A stretch of DNA of 15,634 nt from contig DCGJ01000015.1 of the NCBI GenBank assembly GCA_002315495.1, positions 1-15,634 on the forward strand. The letters are read 5' to 3'. The number at the start of each line of letters is the position of its first letter. Position 1 is the stretch's first letter. The DNA is from Lachnoclostridium sp. UBA1781. GTDB lineage: Bacteria > Bacillota > Clostridia > Lachnospirales > Lachnospiraceae. A program made the position numbers and the translations under genes. Shown here piece by piece: positions 5,942-13,793 of this stretch. The notes under the pieces were generated by a model. That model was not told where the DNA came from. It ran no database searches and was given only the letters and a program-made list of their open reading frames with translations.

Positions 5942-7432
5942 TTAATCTCTCTTGAAGATATCGCGTGTGTATACCTTTTCAGCCACATCGTCCAGACAAC
6001 TGTCATAACGGTTGGCAATGATTGCCTGCGAGACACTCTTAAATTCCTTTAAATCCCCAATCACGCGGCTTCCGTAGAAGGTGGAACCAGCCGGAAGAGT
6101 TGGCTCATAGATAACTACGGTTGCGCCCTTTGCTTTGATTCGTTTCATAACACCCTGGATGGAGGACTGGCGGAAATTGTCGGAATTGGCCTTCATCGTA
6201 AGACGGTACACACCCACAACGACTTCCTTTTCCTTGGCCACATCCCACTGGCTATTCGCTTCGTATGCACCCGCAATCTCAAGCACACGGTCCGCAATAA
6301 AATCCTTCCTCGTTCGATTGCTCTCCACAATCGCGGTCATCATATTCTGCGGAACATCCTCAAAGTTCGCCAGCAGCTGCTTGGTGTCCTTCGGGAGACA
6401 ATAGCCGCCGTAGCCAAACGACGGGTTGTTGTAGTGGCTTCCGATACGCGGGTCGAGGCAGACACCTTCAATGATTTGCTGCGTGCTTAAGCCTTTGGTC
6501 TCCGCGTAGGTATCGAGCTCGTTAAAGTAGGAGACGCGGAGGGCAAGGTACGTATTTGCAAAGAGCTTAACGGCCTCGGCCTCGGTAAAGCCCATAAATA
6601 ATGTGTCGATGTTCTCCTTGATGGCGCCTTGCTGAAGAAGGGTAGCGAAAATGCGCGCCTTCTCGGCAGACTCGTCATCGCAGGAGACAATGATGCGGGA
6701 CGGGTAAAGGTTATCGTAAAGCGCCTTGGATTCGCGAAGGAATTCCGGGCTGAAGATCAGATTCTTCGTGTTATACTTCTCGCGGACATGCTTCGTGTAG
6801 CCGACCGGGATGGTGGATTTGATGATCATCATTGCATTCGGATTGGTCGCAAGCACCAGCTCGATTACGGCCTCCACGGCGGAGCAGTCGAAGAAATTCT
6901 TCTTGCTGTCGTAGTTGGTCGGAGCGGCAATAATGACGAAGTCTACATTCTTGTAGGCAGCTGCACCGTCAAGCGTGGCTGTCAGATCAAGGTCCTTCTC
7001 GGCCAGATACTTCTCGATATAATCGTCCTGAATCGGAGACTTCTTGTGGTTAATCAGCTCCACCTTCTCGGGAATAATATCGACCGCGGTTACGTGGTTG
7101 TGCTGGGCGAGAAGTACGGCAAGGGAAAGTCCGACGTAACCGGTGCCGGCAACGGCGATGTTATAGGCTTTGTCTACGGAAATGCGCGCATTGGCCTGCG
7201 TTTTAAGAGCTGCACCCTGCTCGTCTACCATCACATCGGTAATCTCAAAGCCGAGCGTCTCGGCGAGGGCCTGAAGCTGCTCAATCGTCGGTATATATTC
7301 TTCGTTCTCGATTCGGCCGATCATGGACCGGTTGATTCCGGTCTTTTCAGCGAGCTGCGCCTGCGAAAGCTTCTGTGCTTTTCTGTTGCGAACGATAATT
7401 TCTGCGATTAATTTGGTGGATATCTTTTTCAA
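5942..7432 (-). CDS. UDP-glucose 6-dehydrogenase with N-terminal XRE helix-turn-helix
   Basis: 496 residues from a TTG start at 7432, chosen because GGAGGTG (7437-7443 read on the minus strand) lies right in front; an in-frame TTG at 7465 has no such site. Residues ~13-66 are an XRE/HTH_3 domain (IIVRNRKAQKLSQAQLAEKT, then INRSMIGRIENEEYIPTIEQ and LQALAETLGF). Dehydrogenase follows: GTGYVG at 96-101, PTNYD, STIPVGYT, SPEFLRESKAL, and the catalytic Cys345 in YGGYCLPKDTKQL. The enzyme oxidises UDP-glucose to UDP-glucuronate with two NAD+; the sequence is of the Ugd group of the UDP-glucose/GDP-mannose dehydrogenase family. The usual Ugd is ~390-440 residues, so the extra ~90 residues are the fused DNA-binding domain and a linker. 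There is no stop or frameshift between the two parts. Downstream is the 4-epimerase gene, which uses the product. Confidence 0.92.
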   Translation of the reverse strand: MKKISTKLIAEIIVRNRKAQKLSQAQLAEKTGINRSMIGRIENEEYIPTIEQLQALAETLGFEITDVMVDEQGAALKTQANARISVDKAYNIAVAGTGYVGLSLAVLLAQHNHVTAVDIIPEKVELINHKKSPIQDDYIEKYLAEKDLDLTATLDGAAAYKNVDFVIIAAPTNYDSKKNFFDCSAVEAVIELVLATNPNAMMIIKSTIPVGYTKHVREKYNTKNLIFSPEFLRESKALYDNLYPSRIIVSCDDESAEKARIFATLLQQGAIKENIDTLFMGFTEAEAVKLFANTYLALRVSYFNELDTYAETKGLSTQQIIEGVCLDPRIGSHYNNPSFGYGGYCLPKDTKQLLANFEDVPQNMMTAIVESNRTRKDFIADRVLEIAGAYEANSQWDVAKEKEVVVGVYRLTMKANSDNFRQSSIQGVMKRIKAKGATVVIYEPTLPAGSTFYGSRVIGDLKEFKSVSQAIIANRYDSCLDDVAEKVYTRDIFKRD

Positions 7433-7515
7433 ATGGCACCTCCATGGAACCTTATTCTGCTTCAAACGGAAATATATAAATGTCGGCGGGATCGCAATGC
7501 ACCGAGCTGATACTT

Positions 7516-7544
7516 ATAATAGCAAAAAAAGCCGCATTTGCCAA
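7516..7544 (-). promoter_or_regulatory. Sigma-A-type promoter for the dehydrogenase-epimerase operon
   Basis: Read on the minus strand: -35 TTGGCA (7544-7539), 17-base spacer, -10 TATTAT (7521-7516). It sits ~84 bp upstream of the TTG start. A palindrome AATAT-T-ATATT (7543-7553) overlaps the upstream edge of the -35 box and is a possible operator, for example for the helix-turn-helix of the dehydrogenase itself; the area is AT-rich so this is tentative. Confidence 0.65.
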
Positions 7545-7638
7545 TATTATATTAACTGCAAGTGAAAATTCCGCTAAGAACAGCAAAGTGGTGAGCGACG
7601 GAGGATGTAGCTGAGCGAGTTCCGGGATGAAATATGGA

Positions 7639-7667
7639 TTGACTTTCTATTTTTACTGTGATATTCT
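7639..7667 (+). promoter_or_regulatory. Sigma-A-type promoter of the toxin-antitoxin pair
   Basis: -35 TTGACT (7639-7644), 17-base spacer, -10 TATTCT (7662-7667). The start of transcription would fall in the palindrome at 7671-7686, about 30-40 bp before the toxin start codon. Confidence 0.7.
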
Positions 7668-7670
7668 AAA

Positions 7671-7686
7671 TTAACCAAATGGTTAA
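7671..7686. promoter_or_regulatory. Palindromic operator of the toxin-antitoxin operon
   Basis: TTAACCA-AA-TGGTTAA has perfect 7-base arms around a 2-base centre and lies 3 bp after the -10 box, over the expected transcription start. Antitoxins of the HigA type repress their own operon by binding such palindromes, so the XRE domain of the downstream protein is the likely ligand. Confidence 0.7.
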
Positions 7687-7710
7687 CTGAAAGAAAAGAG
7701 GGGGTTATGA

Positions 7711-8049
7711 TTGAAGATAACCTATGCAAGTGGCAAGGTTGAGAAATATTTTTTGGACTATAAAAAGATGCAGAAGGCATTGCCCGCTGATTGGGTTAGG
7801 ACGATAAAGAAGCATATGGACAGATTAAGAGCTGCGGACTGCTTTGGTGATTTTTTGTCGCTTGGTTTGGGCAAACCAGAGCAACTGACTGGGTATGCTA
7901 AGATACGTTATTCTTTGCATGTGGCTCCACATATTAGACTGATTATCGAACCGGTGGCGAGCCAAGACACTGTAATGATATGTGATGAAATTGAAGTGAA
8001 AGGAGTTTGTGATTATCATGGTGACAAAGAGAACTGGTATATCCCGTGA
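7711..8049 (+). CDS. HigB/RelE-type toxin of a type II toxin-antitoxin system
   Basis: 112 residues from a TTG start preceded by AGAGGGGG (7697-7704). The layout is that of RelE/ParE-superfamily HigB toxins: two N-terminal helices (DYKKMQKALPADWVRTIKKH, MDRLRAADCF), then short beta strands (TGYAKIRYSLHVAPHIRLII and VMICDEIEVKGVCDYH). HigB proteins act as ribosome-dependent mRNA endonucleases; the individual catalytic residues cannot be assigned with confidence here. The gene overlaps the antitoxin by ~30 bases, which couples their translation, and toxin-first order is the normal HigBA arrangement. Confidence 0.75.
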   Translation: MKITYASGKVEKYFLDYKKMQKALPADWVRTIKKHMDRLRAADCFGDFLSLGLGKPEQLTGYAKIRYSLHVAPHIRLIIEPVASQDTVMICDEIEVKGVCDYHGDKENWYIP

Positions 8050-9070
8050 TTTATTGATTCATCCCGGTGAGACAATTGCGGAAGTGTTGGAGGAGCGCGG
8101 AATCTCACAGGTGGAACTTGCTATAAGCACGGGAGTTTCGACAGCTTATGTTAGTAATGTGATTGCCGGGAAGAAAGATATCTCTGCGAAGTTCGCGTTG
8201 GCGTTGGAGTATGCGTTGGGAGTTCCTAAGACCTTCTGGATTAATTTGCAGGCAAACTATGATGCAGAGTTGCTGGAGGAAAATGAGGAGGAAACCATAA
8301 CACCAGCGGAACGAAAAGCGGCTAAGGCGCTAAAGGAAGTCGCATACTATCTTCGGAAGAGGGGTAAACTCTCTGCAAGGGAGAAGAAAGAGGGTTTCAT
8401 TCTTTCCTTGAGACGGGCACTGATGATTAGCAACGTGGCAAATGTGAAGGAGATGATTCCAGCAAACTCCACGTGGATATCCTCTACATCGCACGTGGAT
8501 CAATATGTGTTAGGTGCTTGGATACGATTGTGCCAGATTTCAGGTGACAAGGGGAGGGTGAATTGCGGATTTTCGAAAGAGAATACGAAAGAACTCGTAG
8601 AAGAATTGAAGGAAGTAATGGTACGGTGTAATAATGATACCTCGGACGAATTGAGTTCTGTCTTTGCAAAATATGGAATTGATTTTTCCGTTCTTAACAG
8701 TTTTAGCGGAGCGCCCGTCAAAGGATATGTGGCACCGAAAAATGAGGGCGCATACCGAATGGTGGTTGCATTAGGGGAAGAGAATACGGATACCTTCTGG
8801 CTTTCGGTTTTTCATGAATTGGGGCATATTGTTAATGGGGATGTCGGGAGAAGATCCGATTTTCTGGATGATGGTACTGATGAGAACAGGGAGAAGGCTG
8901 CAGATTTGTTCGCTGATAATCAACTGATTTCCGAGCCGGATTACCAAGTGTTTATAAATAATCAAAACTTAGAAATTGAGTCGATAAAGAGTTTTGCCAA
9001 GTCGCAAAATGTAATGCCATATATCGTGATTGGAAGGTTACGGAGGGATAAACGATTGGTCTCTTCATGA
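8018..9070 (+). CDS. HigA-type antitoxin fused to an ImmA/IrrE-like metallopeptidase domain
   Basis: 350 residues from ATG 8018; a GTG at 8009 is also possible because the AAAGGAG at 7999-8005 is far from the ATG and close to the GTG. Residues ~12-80 are a HigA/XRE helix-turn-helix (HPGETIAEVLEERGISQVEL, TGVSTAYVSNVIAGKKDISA, LGVPKTFWINLQANYD). A long helical middle follows (residues ~90-220). Residues ~230-320 carry the zinc-peptidase motif HELGH at 266-270 with a downstream EKAADLFAD helix supplying the likely third ligand Glu292. This is the ImmA/IrrE (DUF955, COG2856) fold. The DNA-binding half would neutralise and repress together with the toxin. The peptidase half could cut the protein itself or a partner to release the toxin, as ImmA does to ImmR; that role is inference. 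Confidence 0.85.
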   Translation: MVTKRTGISRDLLIHPGETIAEVLEERGISQVELAISTGVSTAYVSNVIAGKKDISAKFALALEYALGVPKTFWINLQANYDAELLEENEEETITPAERKAAKALKEVAYYLRKRGKLSAREKKEGFILSLRRALMISNVANVKEMIPANSTWISSTSHVDQYVLGAWIRLCQISGDKGRVNCGFSKENTKELVEELKEVMVRCNNDTSDELSSVFAKYGIDFSVLNSFSGAPVKGYVAPKNEGAYRMVVALGEENTDTFWLSVFHELGHIVNGDVGRRSDFLDDGTDENREKAADLFADNQLISEPDYQVFINNQNLEIESIKSFAKSQNVMPYIVIGRLRRDKRLVSS

Positions 9071-9112
9071 CATTTGTCACATCCCACCACCTCACACTTG
9101 TGACAAATGACA
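9068..9112. promoter_or_regulatory. Cluster of TGACA half-sites with an 11-bp inverted repeat
   Basis: CATTTGTCACA (9071-9081) and TGTGACAAATG (9099-9109) are exact inverted copies, 17 bp apart. Within them are four TGACA-type half-sites: TGACA-TT-TGTCA (9068-9079, palindromic) and TGACA-AA-TGACA (9101-9112, direct). There is no T-tract, so terminator function is unlikely. The cluster ends ~26 bp upstream of a -10-like TATGAT (9138-9143) that lacks a good -35, which suits an activator-dependent promoter for the following operon. Confidence 0.5.
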
Positions 9113-9174
9113 ACTGCCGCATTTTCCAAAGAGGCGCTATGATAAAGCCATCTTAGGAAAAGAGGTGTTACCTG

Positions 9175-10863
9175 ATGAGTGACAACAAGAAATTCTATAC
9201 AAACCTACTGATGGTGGTTGGTGCAATATTTATTCTGGTATCCGGAGCAATCTTCGTATCGCAGACGTGGAGCTATCTGCCGGATGCAGTTAAGAAAATG
9301 CTCCTCCTCGCAGTGACGGGTGCGTTCTTCGCAGGCTCCGTACTGTTGGAGAAGAAGACCGAGCTTCGGAAGGCACCGTTACTTCTTTACTATTTGGGTG
9401 TATGCTTTGCGGGATATGCTACATATTCCTTGCTTCCCATATTGTGTTCAAAGTTTCACGAGCGGATGCTCGGAACCTTCCTCGTCATGCTTATCCCGGT
9501 TGGTTTCCGATTTTACCGGAGACGTAAAGTCTTTGATTTCATCTTTCAAACCGTTCTCGTGGATGGAATCGTCCTTTGCGCGGCACAGCTCAGCACTGAC
9601 AACGTTGCGGGATATCGCAGCCTCTTATTTGCCGTTGTAGCAACGGCTTTGGCCGGTGTAGTTTATTACTGCAACCGTTACGAGAAGGAAGAGGGTGGCA
9701 TCCTTAGGGTGGCAGAGATCCTTTGTCTCGTTCACGGGTTGCTCTCGGCTCCGAAAATTGTTGCTTGCGTACAGGAAGGGGAGGAACTCTGGTTTAGCGT
9801 GATTCCGGCCCTTCTGATGGTTGTAGCTGCTACTGTGCTCTGGCTTGGCACGGAGACGAAGGCGTTACGCGTTGTACAGAGTGTAAGCATCGCATTTGCA
9901 AACTACAGTATCATAGTTTACGTGATGGAGCGATTGACCCTTAGCGGGTACTTTCGCGTGCATCGCTCCGTATGGGAGATTTTCTTCACGTTCCTTGTGA
10001 ATCTTGTGGTGATGGTGGTTATGAACCGCAAAGAATTGAAGGTTTTGAATGGCTTCGTGGCAATCTGCGCTACCGGTTTTCTGATGCTGGAATACGTATT
10101 CCAGGCGCTCTTTTTCAACGAGCCGGATGTTCGCTTCTATCCGTTCGCCTGGTGTTTTGCGGCAGCGGTTCTGATTCGTCAGCTTTGGAAGAGCGACAGA
10201 ACCTGGAAGCGTACCTTGATGGAGGTTGGTGTGTTCTTCGTGCTCGACCTCAATACCATGTTCGGCTTCCTCTGGACGGACACCTTTGCAAAAGATCATG
10301 GCGGACACTTCTGGTTTGCGCTTGTGTTGCTCCTTTTTGCGGCTTATTATCGAGACGAAAATGAGAATCATATGATTCGTCGCAAGAGTTTTGAAACCTG
10401 CTCGATGGTCGTATTTCTCTTCTCTCTTGCGGCAAATGCGGTGCTGCCTACGAAATTCATCCTATTCAACACCCCGGTTGATTTCCACGTAGAGTATATC
10501 GCTGTCATTGCAGCGATTGGCATTGTTCTTTGCGGTCTCGTATGGTATCATTTGGATGAGACGGTATTTGGCATGCTTCAGTTCGTTTTGACCTGTGTGT
10601 TGCTGTTATTCATGCTTTGCTACAATATGAGCATTTCCCGATTTCCGAACGTGCTCTTTATGGCCGTGGCAACGCTTGGACTTCTGATGATTGCAACCGT
10701 CCTTAAGAAGAAAAACTACGCGATTGCAAGCGCCGTTACCCTGTTGCTTTTGGTGATTTATCTTACCAGAAATATCTGGATGCACCTCGGCTGGTGGGTT
10801 TACTTGTTCGTTGCCGGTGTGGCACTTGTAGTGTTGGCAATCAAGAAGGAAAAGGCAGAATAA
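9175..10863 (+). CDS. Large polytopic membrane protein, DUF2157-like
   Basis: 562 residues made almost entirely of hydrophobic segments, roughly fifteen. The N-terminus (NLLMVVGAIFILVSGAIFVS, QTWSYLPDAVKKMLLLAVTG, then LLEKK) follows the DUF2157/DUF4401-type pattern of a hydrophobic helix, a short TW-x-x-LP loop and a second helix. No catalytic motif is visible. ATG follows AGAGGTG. It is one base away from the histidine kinase gene, so the two are co-expressed; a role as a sensor partner, or as a target of the two-component system, is inference. Confidence 0.65.
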   Translation: MSDNKKFYTNLLMVVGAIFILVSGAIFVSQTWSYLPDAVKKMLLLAVTGAFFAGSVLLEKKTELRKAPLLLYYLGVCFAGYATYSLLPILCSKFHERMLGTFLVMLIPVGFRFYRRRKVFDFIFQTVLVDGIVLCAAQLSTDNVAGYRSLLFAVVATALAGVVYYCNRYEKEEGGILRVAEILCLVHGLLSAPKIVACVQEGEELWFSVIPALLMVVAATVLWLGTETKALRVVQSVSIAFANYSIIVYVMERLTLSGYFRVHRSVWEIFFTFLVNLVVMVVMNRKELKVLNGFVAICATGFLMLEYVFQALFFNEPDVRFYPFAWCFAAAVLIRQLWKSDRTWKRTLMEVGVFFVLDLNTMFGFLWTDTFAKDHGGHFWFALVLLLFAAYYRDENENHMIRRKSFETCSMVVFLFSLAANAVLPTKFILFNTPVDFHVEYIAVIAAIGIVLCGLVWYHLDETVFGMLQFVLTCVLLLFMLCYNMSISRFPNVLFMAVATLGLLMIATVLKKKNYAIASAVTLLLLVIYLTRNIWMHLGWWVYLFVAGVALVVLAIKKEKAE

Positions 10864-10864
10864 G

Positions 10865-12139
10865 ATGCAGTTTTTATTAGGGATTATATATATTATTGTG
10901 GTTGGAGCAGTGCTATGGTCAATGGCACTGCTTCGCCTGCGTGGAGAGCGCTCCGCTGCGGGAAATGTGTATTTTTTCTGCGAGAGCATGGTCGTTTTGT
11001 GGTGTGCGTCGCAGATTTTACGAATGGTGGCGACGGACAAATGGGAGCTTTGGGCCGCATTTGGCATCGGTAATCTCGGTATCTGTTTTGTCGGCTGTGC
11101 CTGGCTTTATTTCGCGATGCTCTACACGGGGCGGGAATTAAGAGGGCTTCGAAGATATCTTCCGGCGATTCTCTCCGTGTGCTTCTATCTGTCGGTGCTT
11201 TCGAACGGCTGGCACCATCTGTACTATCGCGTGCTCACCCTGGACTCTGTGGAGCATGGTCCGATTTTCTATGCAAATGTGGTTATGACGTATCTCTTTA
11301 CCATCGCCGGTTCAGAGCTTCTCTACCAGAATACGAAGAAGGAGGACGCGCTTGCGAGACGCCTCGTGGTGGCTTCGGTGCTGATTCCGGTCGGACTGAA
11401 TGTGCTTTATCTTACCGGCGTTGTGAAGACCTCTTTCGATATCACGCCGCTTGGGTTTGGAATCTCCATCGTGTTAATTCTTCGAGCGACATGGACGTAC
11501 CGCTTTATGAATCTGCAGCGGGAGCTCGTGATCGTGAACGAGAAGCTTCTTTTGGAACAGGAAAGAAACCGCATTGCCCAGCAGGTGCATGACACCTCGG
11601 GGCATACTCTTACGATGATTCAGTCGTATATGAAGCTTGCGGAGGTTTCTGTCGATAACGGGAAATACGATGAAGTGAAGACCTATCTCTCCGAGGCCCG
11701 TACCCTTACAGGGCAGGGCATCCGCGAGCTTCGAGAATCCATTAACATGCTTCGCGAGGGAGCGCAGTACGAACTCGTGACGCAGGGTGTGATGCATCTG
11801 GCGAATCAGGTGAAGGAGATTTCGGTCGAGGTTACCGTTCGCGGGGAGGATAACAGTCGCTACTCGCATCTGTCACAGGTGGTGTACGACACCGTGCGCG
11901 AAAGCATTACCAACACCCTGAAGTACGCCGATGCGTCGAAGATGGATATCGTGCTTCGATTCCAGCCGCATTTGCTCGATGTGATGCTTGCGGACGATGG
12001 CAAGGGCTGTGCGGACATTACGGCAAATAACGGCCTGCGGGGCATTCGGGAGCGAATCGAGGCTGTCGGGGGAAGTGTGCATTTTCAAAGTAATGATGGG
12101 GAGGGCTTCCTCACCCGGTTTAAACTGCCTGTGGAATAG
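10865..12139 (+). CDS. Sensor histidine kinase, 7TM N-terminus, HisKA_3/HATPase type
   Basis: 424 residues. Residues ~1-210 contain about seven membrane segments, similar to the histidine-kinase 7TM region. The dimerisation box ERNRIAQQVHDTSGHTLT carries the phospho-acceptor His242, typical of HisKA_3 kinases (DesK/LiaS/NarX type). The ATPase domain has an N-box ending in Asn350 (RESITNTLKYADAS), G1 DDGKGC (377-382) and GLRGIRERIEAVGGSV. Only one base separates it from the DUF2157-like gene and eight from its response regulator. The stimulus is unknown; signals sensed within the membrane are common for this architecture. Confidence 0.92.
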   Translation: MQFLLGIIYIIVVGAVLWSMALLRLRGERSAAGNVYFFCESMVVLWCASQILRMVATDKWELWAAFGIGNLGICFVGCAWLYFAMLYTGRELRGLRRYLPAILSVCFYLSVLSNGWHHLYYRVLTLDSVEHGPIFYANVVMTYLFTIAGSELLYQNTKKEDALARRLVVASVLIPVGLNVLYLTGVVKTSFDITPLGFGISIVLILRATWTYRFMNLQRELVIVNEKLLLEQERNRIAQQVHDTSGHTLTMIQSYMKLAEVSVDNGKYDEVKTYLSEARTLTGQGIRELRESINMLREGAQYELVTQGVMHLANQVKEISVEVTVRGEDNSRYSHLSQVVYDTVRESITNTLKYADASKMDIVLRFQPHLLDVMLADDGKGCADITANNGLRGIRERIEAVGGSVHFQSNDGEGFLTRFKLPVE

Positions 12140-12147
12140 GGGGGCAT

Positions 12148-12804
12148 ATGAACAAGATTAAAGTATTAATTGCAGATGACATCATGATTCTTCGTCAGGG
12201 ACTTCGCGCGGTGTTGGAGCAGGACGAGGAAATCGAAGTGGTGGCGCTTGCGGAGAATGGCAAGGAAGCCTTTGACAAATGCAAGGTTTACCGTCCCGAT
12301 GTGGTGATGATGGACATGCGTATGCCGGGCTACGACGGTGCCTACGGCATCCGCGCAATAAAGGAGCAGCTGCCGGACATTCGTGTTCTGGTGCTCACGA
12401 CCTTTGACGATGAGGAGACGATTGAGCGTGCGGTTTCGGCCGGAGCAGACGGCTACATCCTGAAGGAGATGGAGGACGCGCGCGTGATTGCGTCCGTTAA
12501 GAGCGTACACGCGGGGATGAGTGTGTTCGGAAGCGGCGTGTACCAGGTGATGAAGAAGCGCATGGATGGAAATGCGTCCTCGACCTCGAAGGAGGCGTCA
12601 GAGGTGTCGGAGGCACTGACCGCGCGCGAGCTCGATGTGGTGAAGCTTGTGGTGCAGGGCATGGATAATAAGGAAATCGCAGGAGAACTGTTCCTCGCGG
12701 AAGGAAGTGTGCGAAACCTGATTTCAAAGATTTTGGAGAAGCTCGAGCTAAAGGACCGGACGCAGCTTGCGGTGTACGCGGTGAAGCATGGGCTGGATGA
12801 GTAG
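12148..12804 (+). CDS. Response regulator, NarL/LuxR family
   Basis: 218 residues. Receiver domain: acidic pair Asp10-Asp11, phospho-acceptor Asp56 in VVMMDMRMPG, Thr84 and Lys106 in ILKEM. A serine- and glutamate-rich linker (~140-156) joins it to a LuxR-type helix-turn-helix, LTARELDVVKLVVQGMDNKE, with SVRNLISKILEKLEL as the recognition region. ATG follows AGGGGGG. It is the cognate partner of the kinase eight bases upstream; the TGACA cluster at 9068-9112 is a candidate target. Confidence 0.93.
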   Translation: MNKIKVLIADDIMILRQGLRAVLEQDEEIEVVALAENGKEAFDKCKVYRPDVVMMDMRMPGYDGAYGIRAIKEQLPDIRVLVLTTFDDEETIERAVSAGADGYILKEMEDARVIASVKSVHAGMSVFGSGVYQVMKKRMDGNASSTSKEASEVSEALTARELDVVKLVVQGMDNKEIAGELFLAEGSVRNLISKILEKLELKDRTQLAVYAVKHGLDE

Positions 12805-12809
12805 GAACT

Positions 12810-13625
12810 ATGAAGAATATCATTCGAATAACAGAGATGAATTGCCCTGAACTCGATATGTATGTGGGCAACAAAGAGGTGCATCTGTTACGGTACTTTG
12901 AGCCGGAGCCGGGGCTTTTTATCGCTGAGTCTGCGCATGTAATTGACATCGCGCTTCGACACGGCTACGAGGCCTACAGTGTGGTGTGCACGGAGAAGAT
13001 GCTTTCCGACGAGCTATTGGACCGCGTCGGCGAGGCGCCGATTTACGTGGTGACGCTTGGGGAAGCGAAGAAGCATTTTGGTTATGTATTGACCGGAGAA
13101 ATCTCGGCCATTATGCGGAGAAAGGCGCCTGCGGATTACCGCGAGGTGATTCGCGATGCGAAGCGAATCGTGGTTTTGGAGGATGTGGAGAATCCGACGA
13201 ATGTCGGGGCAATCTTTCGGTCGGCGGCCGCATTTGGCATCGACGCCGTGCTGTTATCGCCGGCGTGCGTGGATCCGCTTTACCGAAGGGCGATGCGCGT
13301 GAGCGTGGGCAATGTGTTCAATATCCCGTGGGCATTTGTCGGCTTTAACGAGGCGGCCTGGAAGGAGAAGGGCATCGAGATGCTAAAGGCCGAGGGCTTT
13401 ACGACCGTGTCGATGGCGCTTCGAGAGGACAATGTGACCATCGATGATCCCGCACTAAAGCAGGCGGAGAAGCTTGCGATTCTGATGGGTAATGAAGGCA
13501 TCGGGCTTGCCGATTCCACCATCGAGGCGAGCGATTATGTGGCGAAGATTCCGATGCAAAATGGCGTCGATTCCCTGAACGTTGCGGTCGCTGCGGCACT
13601 GGTGATGTGGGAACTTCGGAAGTAG
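12810..13625 (+). CDS. SpoU/TrmH-family RNA 2'-O-methyltransferase
   Basis: 271 residues. An N-terminal domain of ~110 residues (VHLLRYFEPEPGLFIAESAH, VIDIALRHGYEAYSVV) precedes the SpoU knot domain. All three SpoU motifs are present: motif 1 ENPTNVGAIFRSAAAFG (127-143), motif 2 ILMGNEGIGL (224-233) and motif 3 IPMQNGVDSLNVAVAAAL (247-264). These proteins methylate a ribose 2'-OH in tRNA or rRNA with S-adenosylmethionine; the exact target nucleotide cannot be told from this. It starts five bases after the response regulator stop, with TAGGA as ribosome site, so it appears to be the last gene of the two-component operon, an unusual partner for signalling genes. Confidence 0.9.
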   Translation: MKNIIRITEMNCPELDMYVGNKEVHLLRYFEPEPGLFIAESAHVIDIALRHGYEAYSVVCTEKMLSDELLDRVGEAPIYVVTLGEAKKHFGYVLTGEISAIMRRKAPADYREVIRDAKRIVVLEDVENPTNVGAIFRSAAAFGIDAVLLSPACVDPLYRRAMRVSVGNVFNIPWAFVGFNEAAWKEKGIEMLKAEGFTTVSMALREDNVTIDDPALKQAEKLAILMGNEGIGLADSTIEASDYVAKIPMQNGVDSLNVAVAAALVMWELRK

Positions 13626-13726
13626 CGCATTTGGCTCAAAATGAGAGGAAAATGCCCAAATATGCGACATTGCGAAATTATCCTATTATTCAGTGGATAT
13701 CTGCCGCAAAATGGGGCTTGGACCGA

Positions 13727-13756
13727 TTGACAGAGAGACTTTTTGATGGGTATAAT
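13727..13756 (+). promoter_or_regulatory. Near-consensus sigma-A promoter
   Basis: Perfect -35 TTGACA (13727-13732) and perfect -10 TATAAT (13751-13756) separated by 18 bases. It drives the two small membrane-protein genes; the first ribosome site GGAGGT (13781-13786) lies 24 bp further on. No operator palindrome is evident. Likely strong, constitutive expression. Confidence 0.88.
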
Positions 13757-13793
13757 GAATTAATCACGAAAGCTCGTATAGGAGGTATTGATT

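Noticed and set aside
6629..7411. A 260-residue open frame on the plus strand opposite the dehydrogenase gene.
   Set aside because: It is antisense to a gene with clear catalytic motifs, has no ribosome site, and reads as low-complexity complement of Ugd.
9865..10371. A 168-residue minus-strand frame opposite the DUF2157-like gene.
   Set aside because: No start signal or family resemblance; it mirrors the hydrophobic coding strand.
13627..13675. CGCATTTGG and CCAAATATGCG after the methyltransferase as a terminator stem.
   Set aside because: The stem is bulged with a large loop and no T-tract follows, so it was not called.
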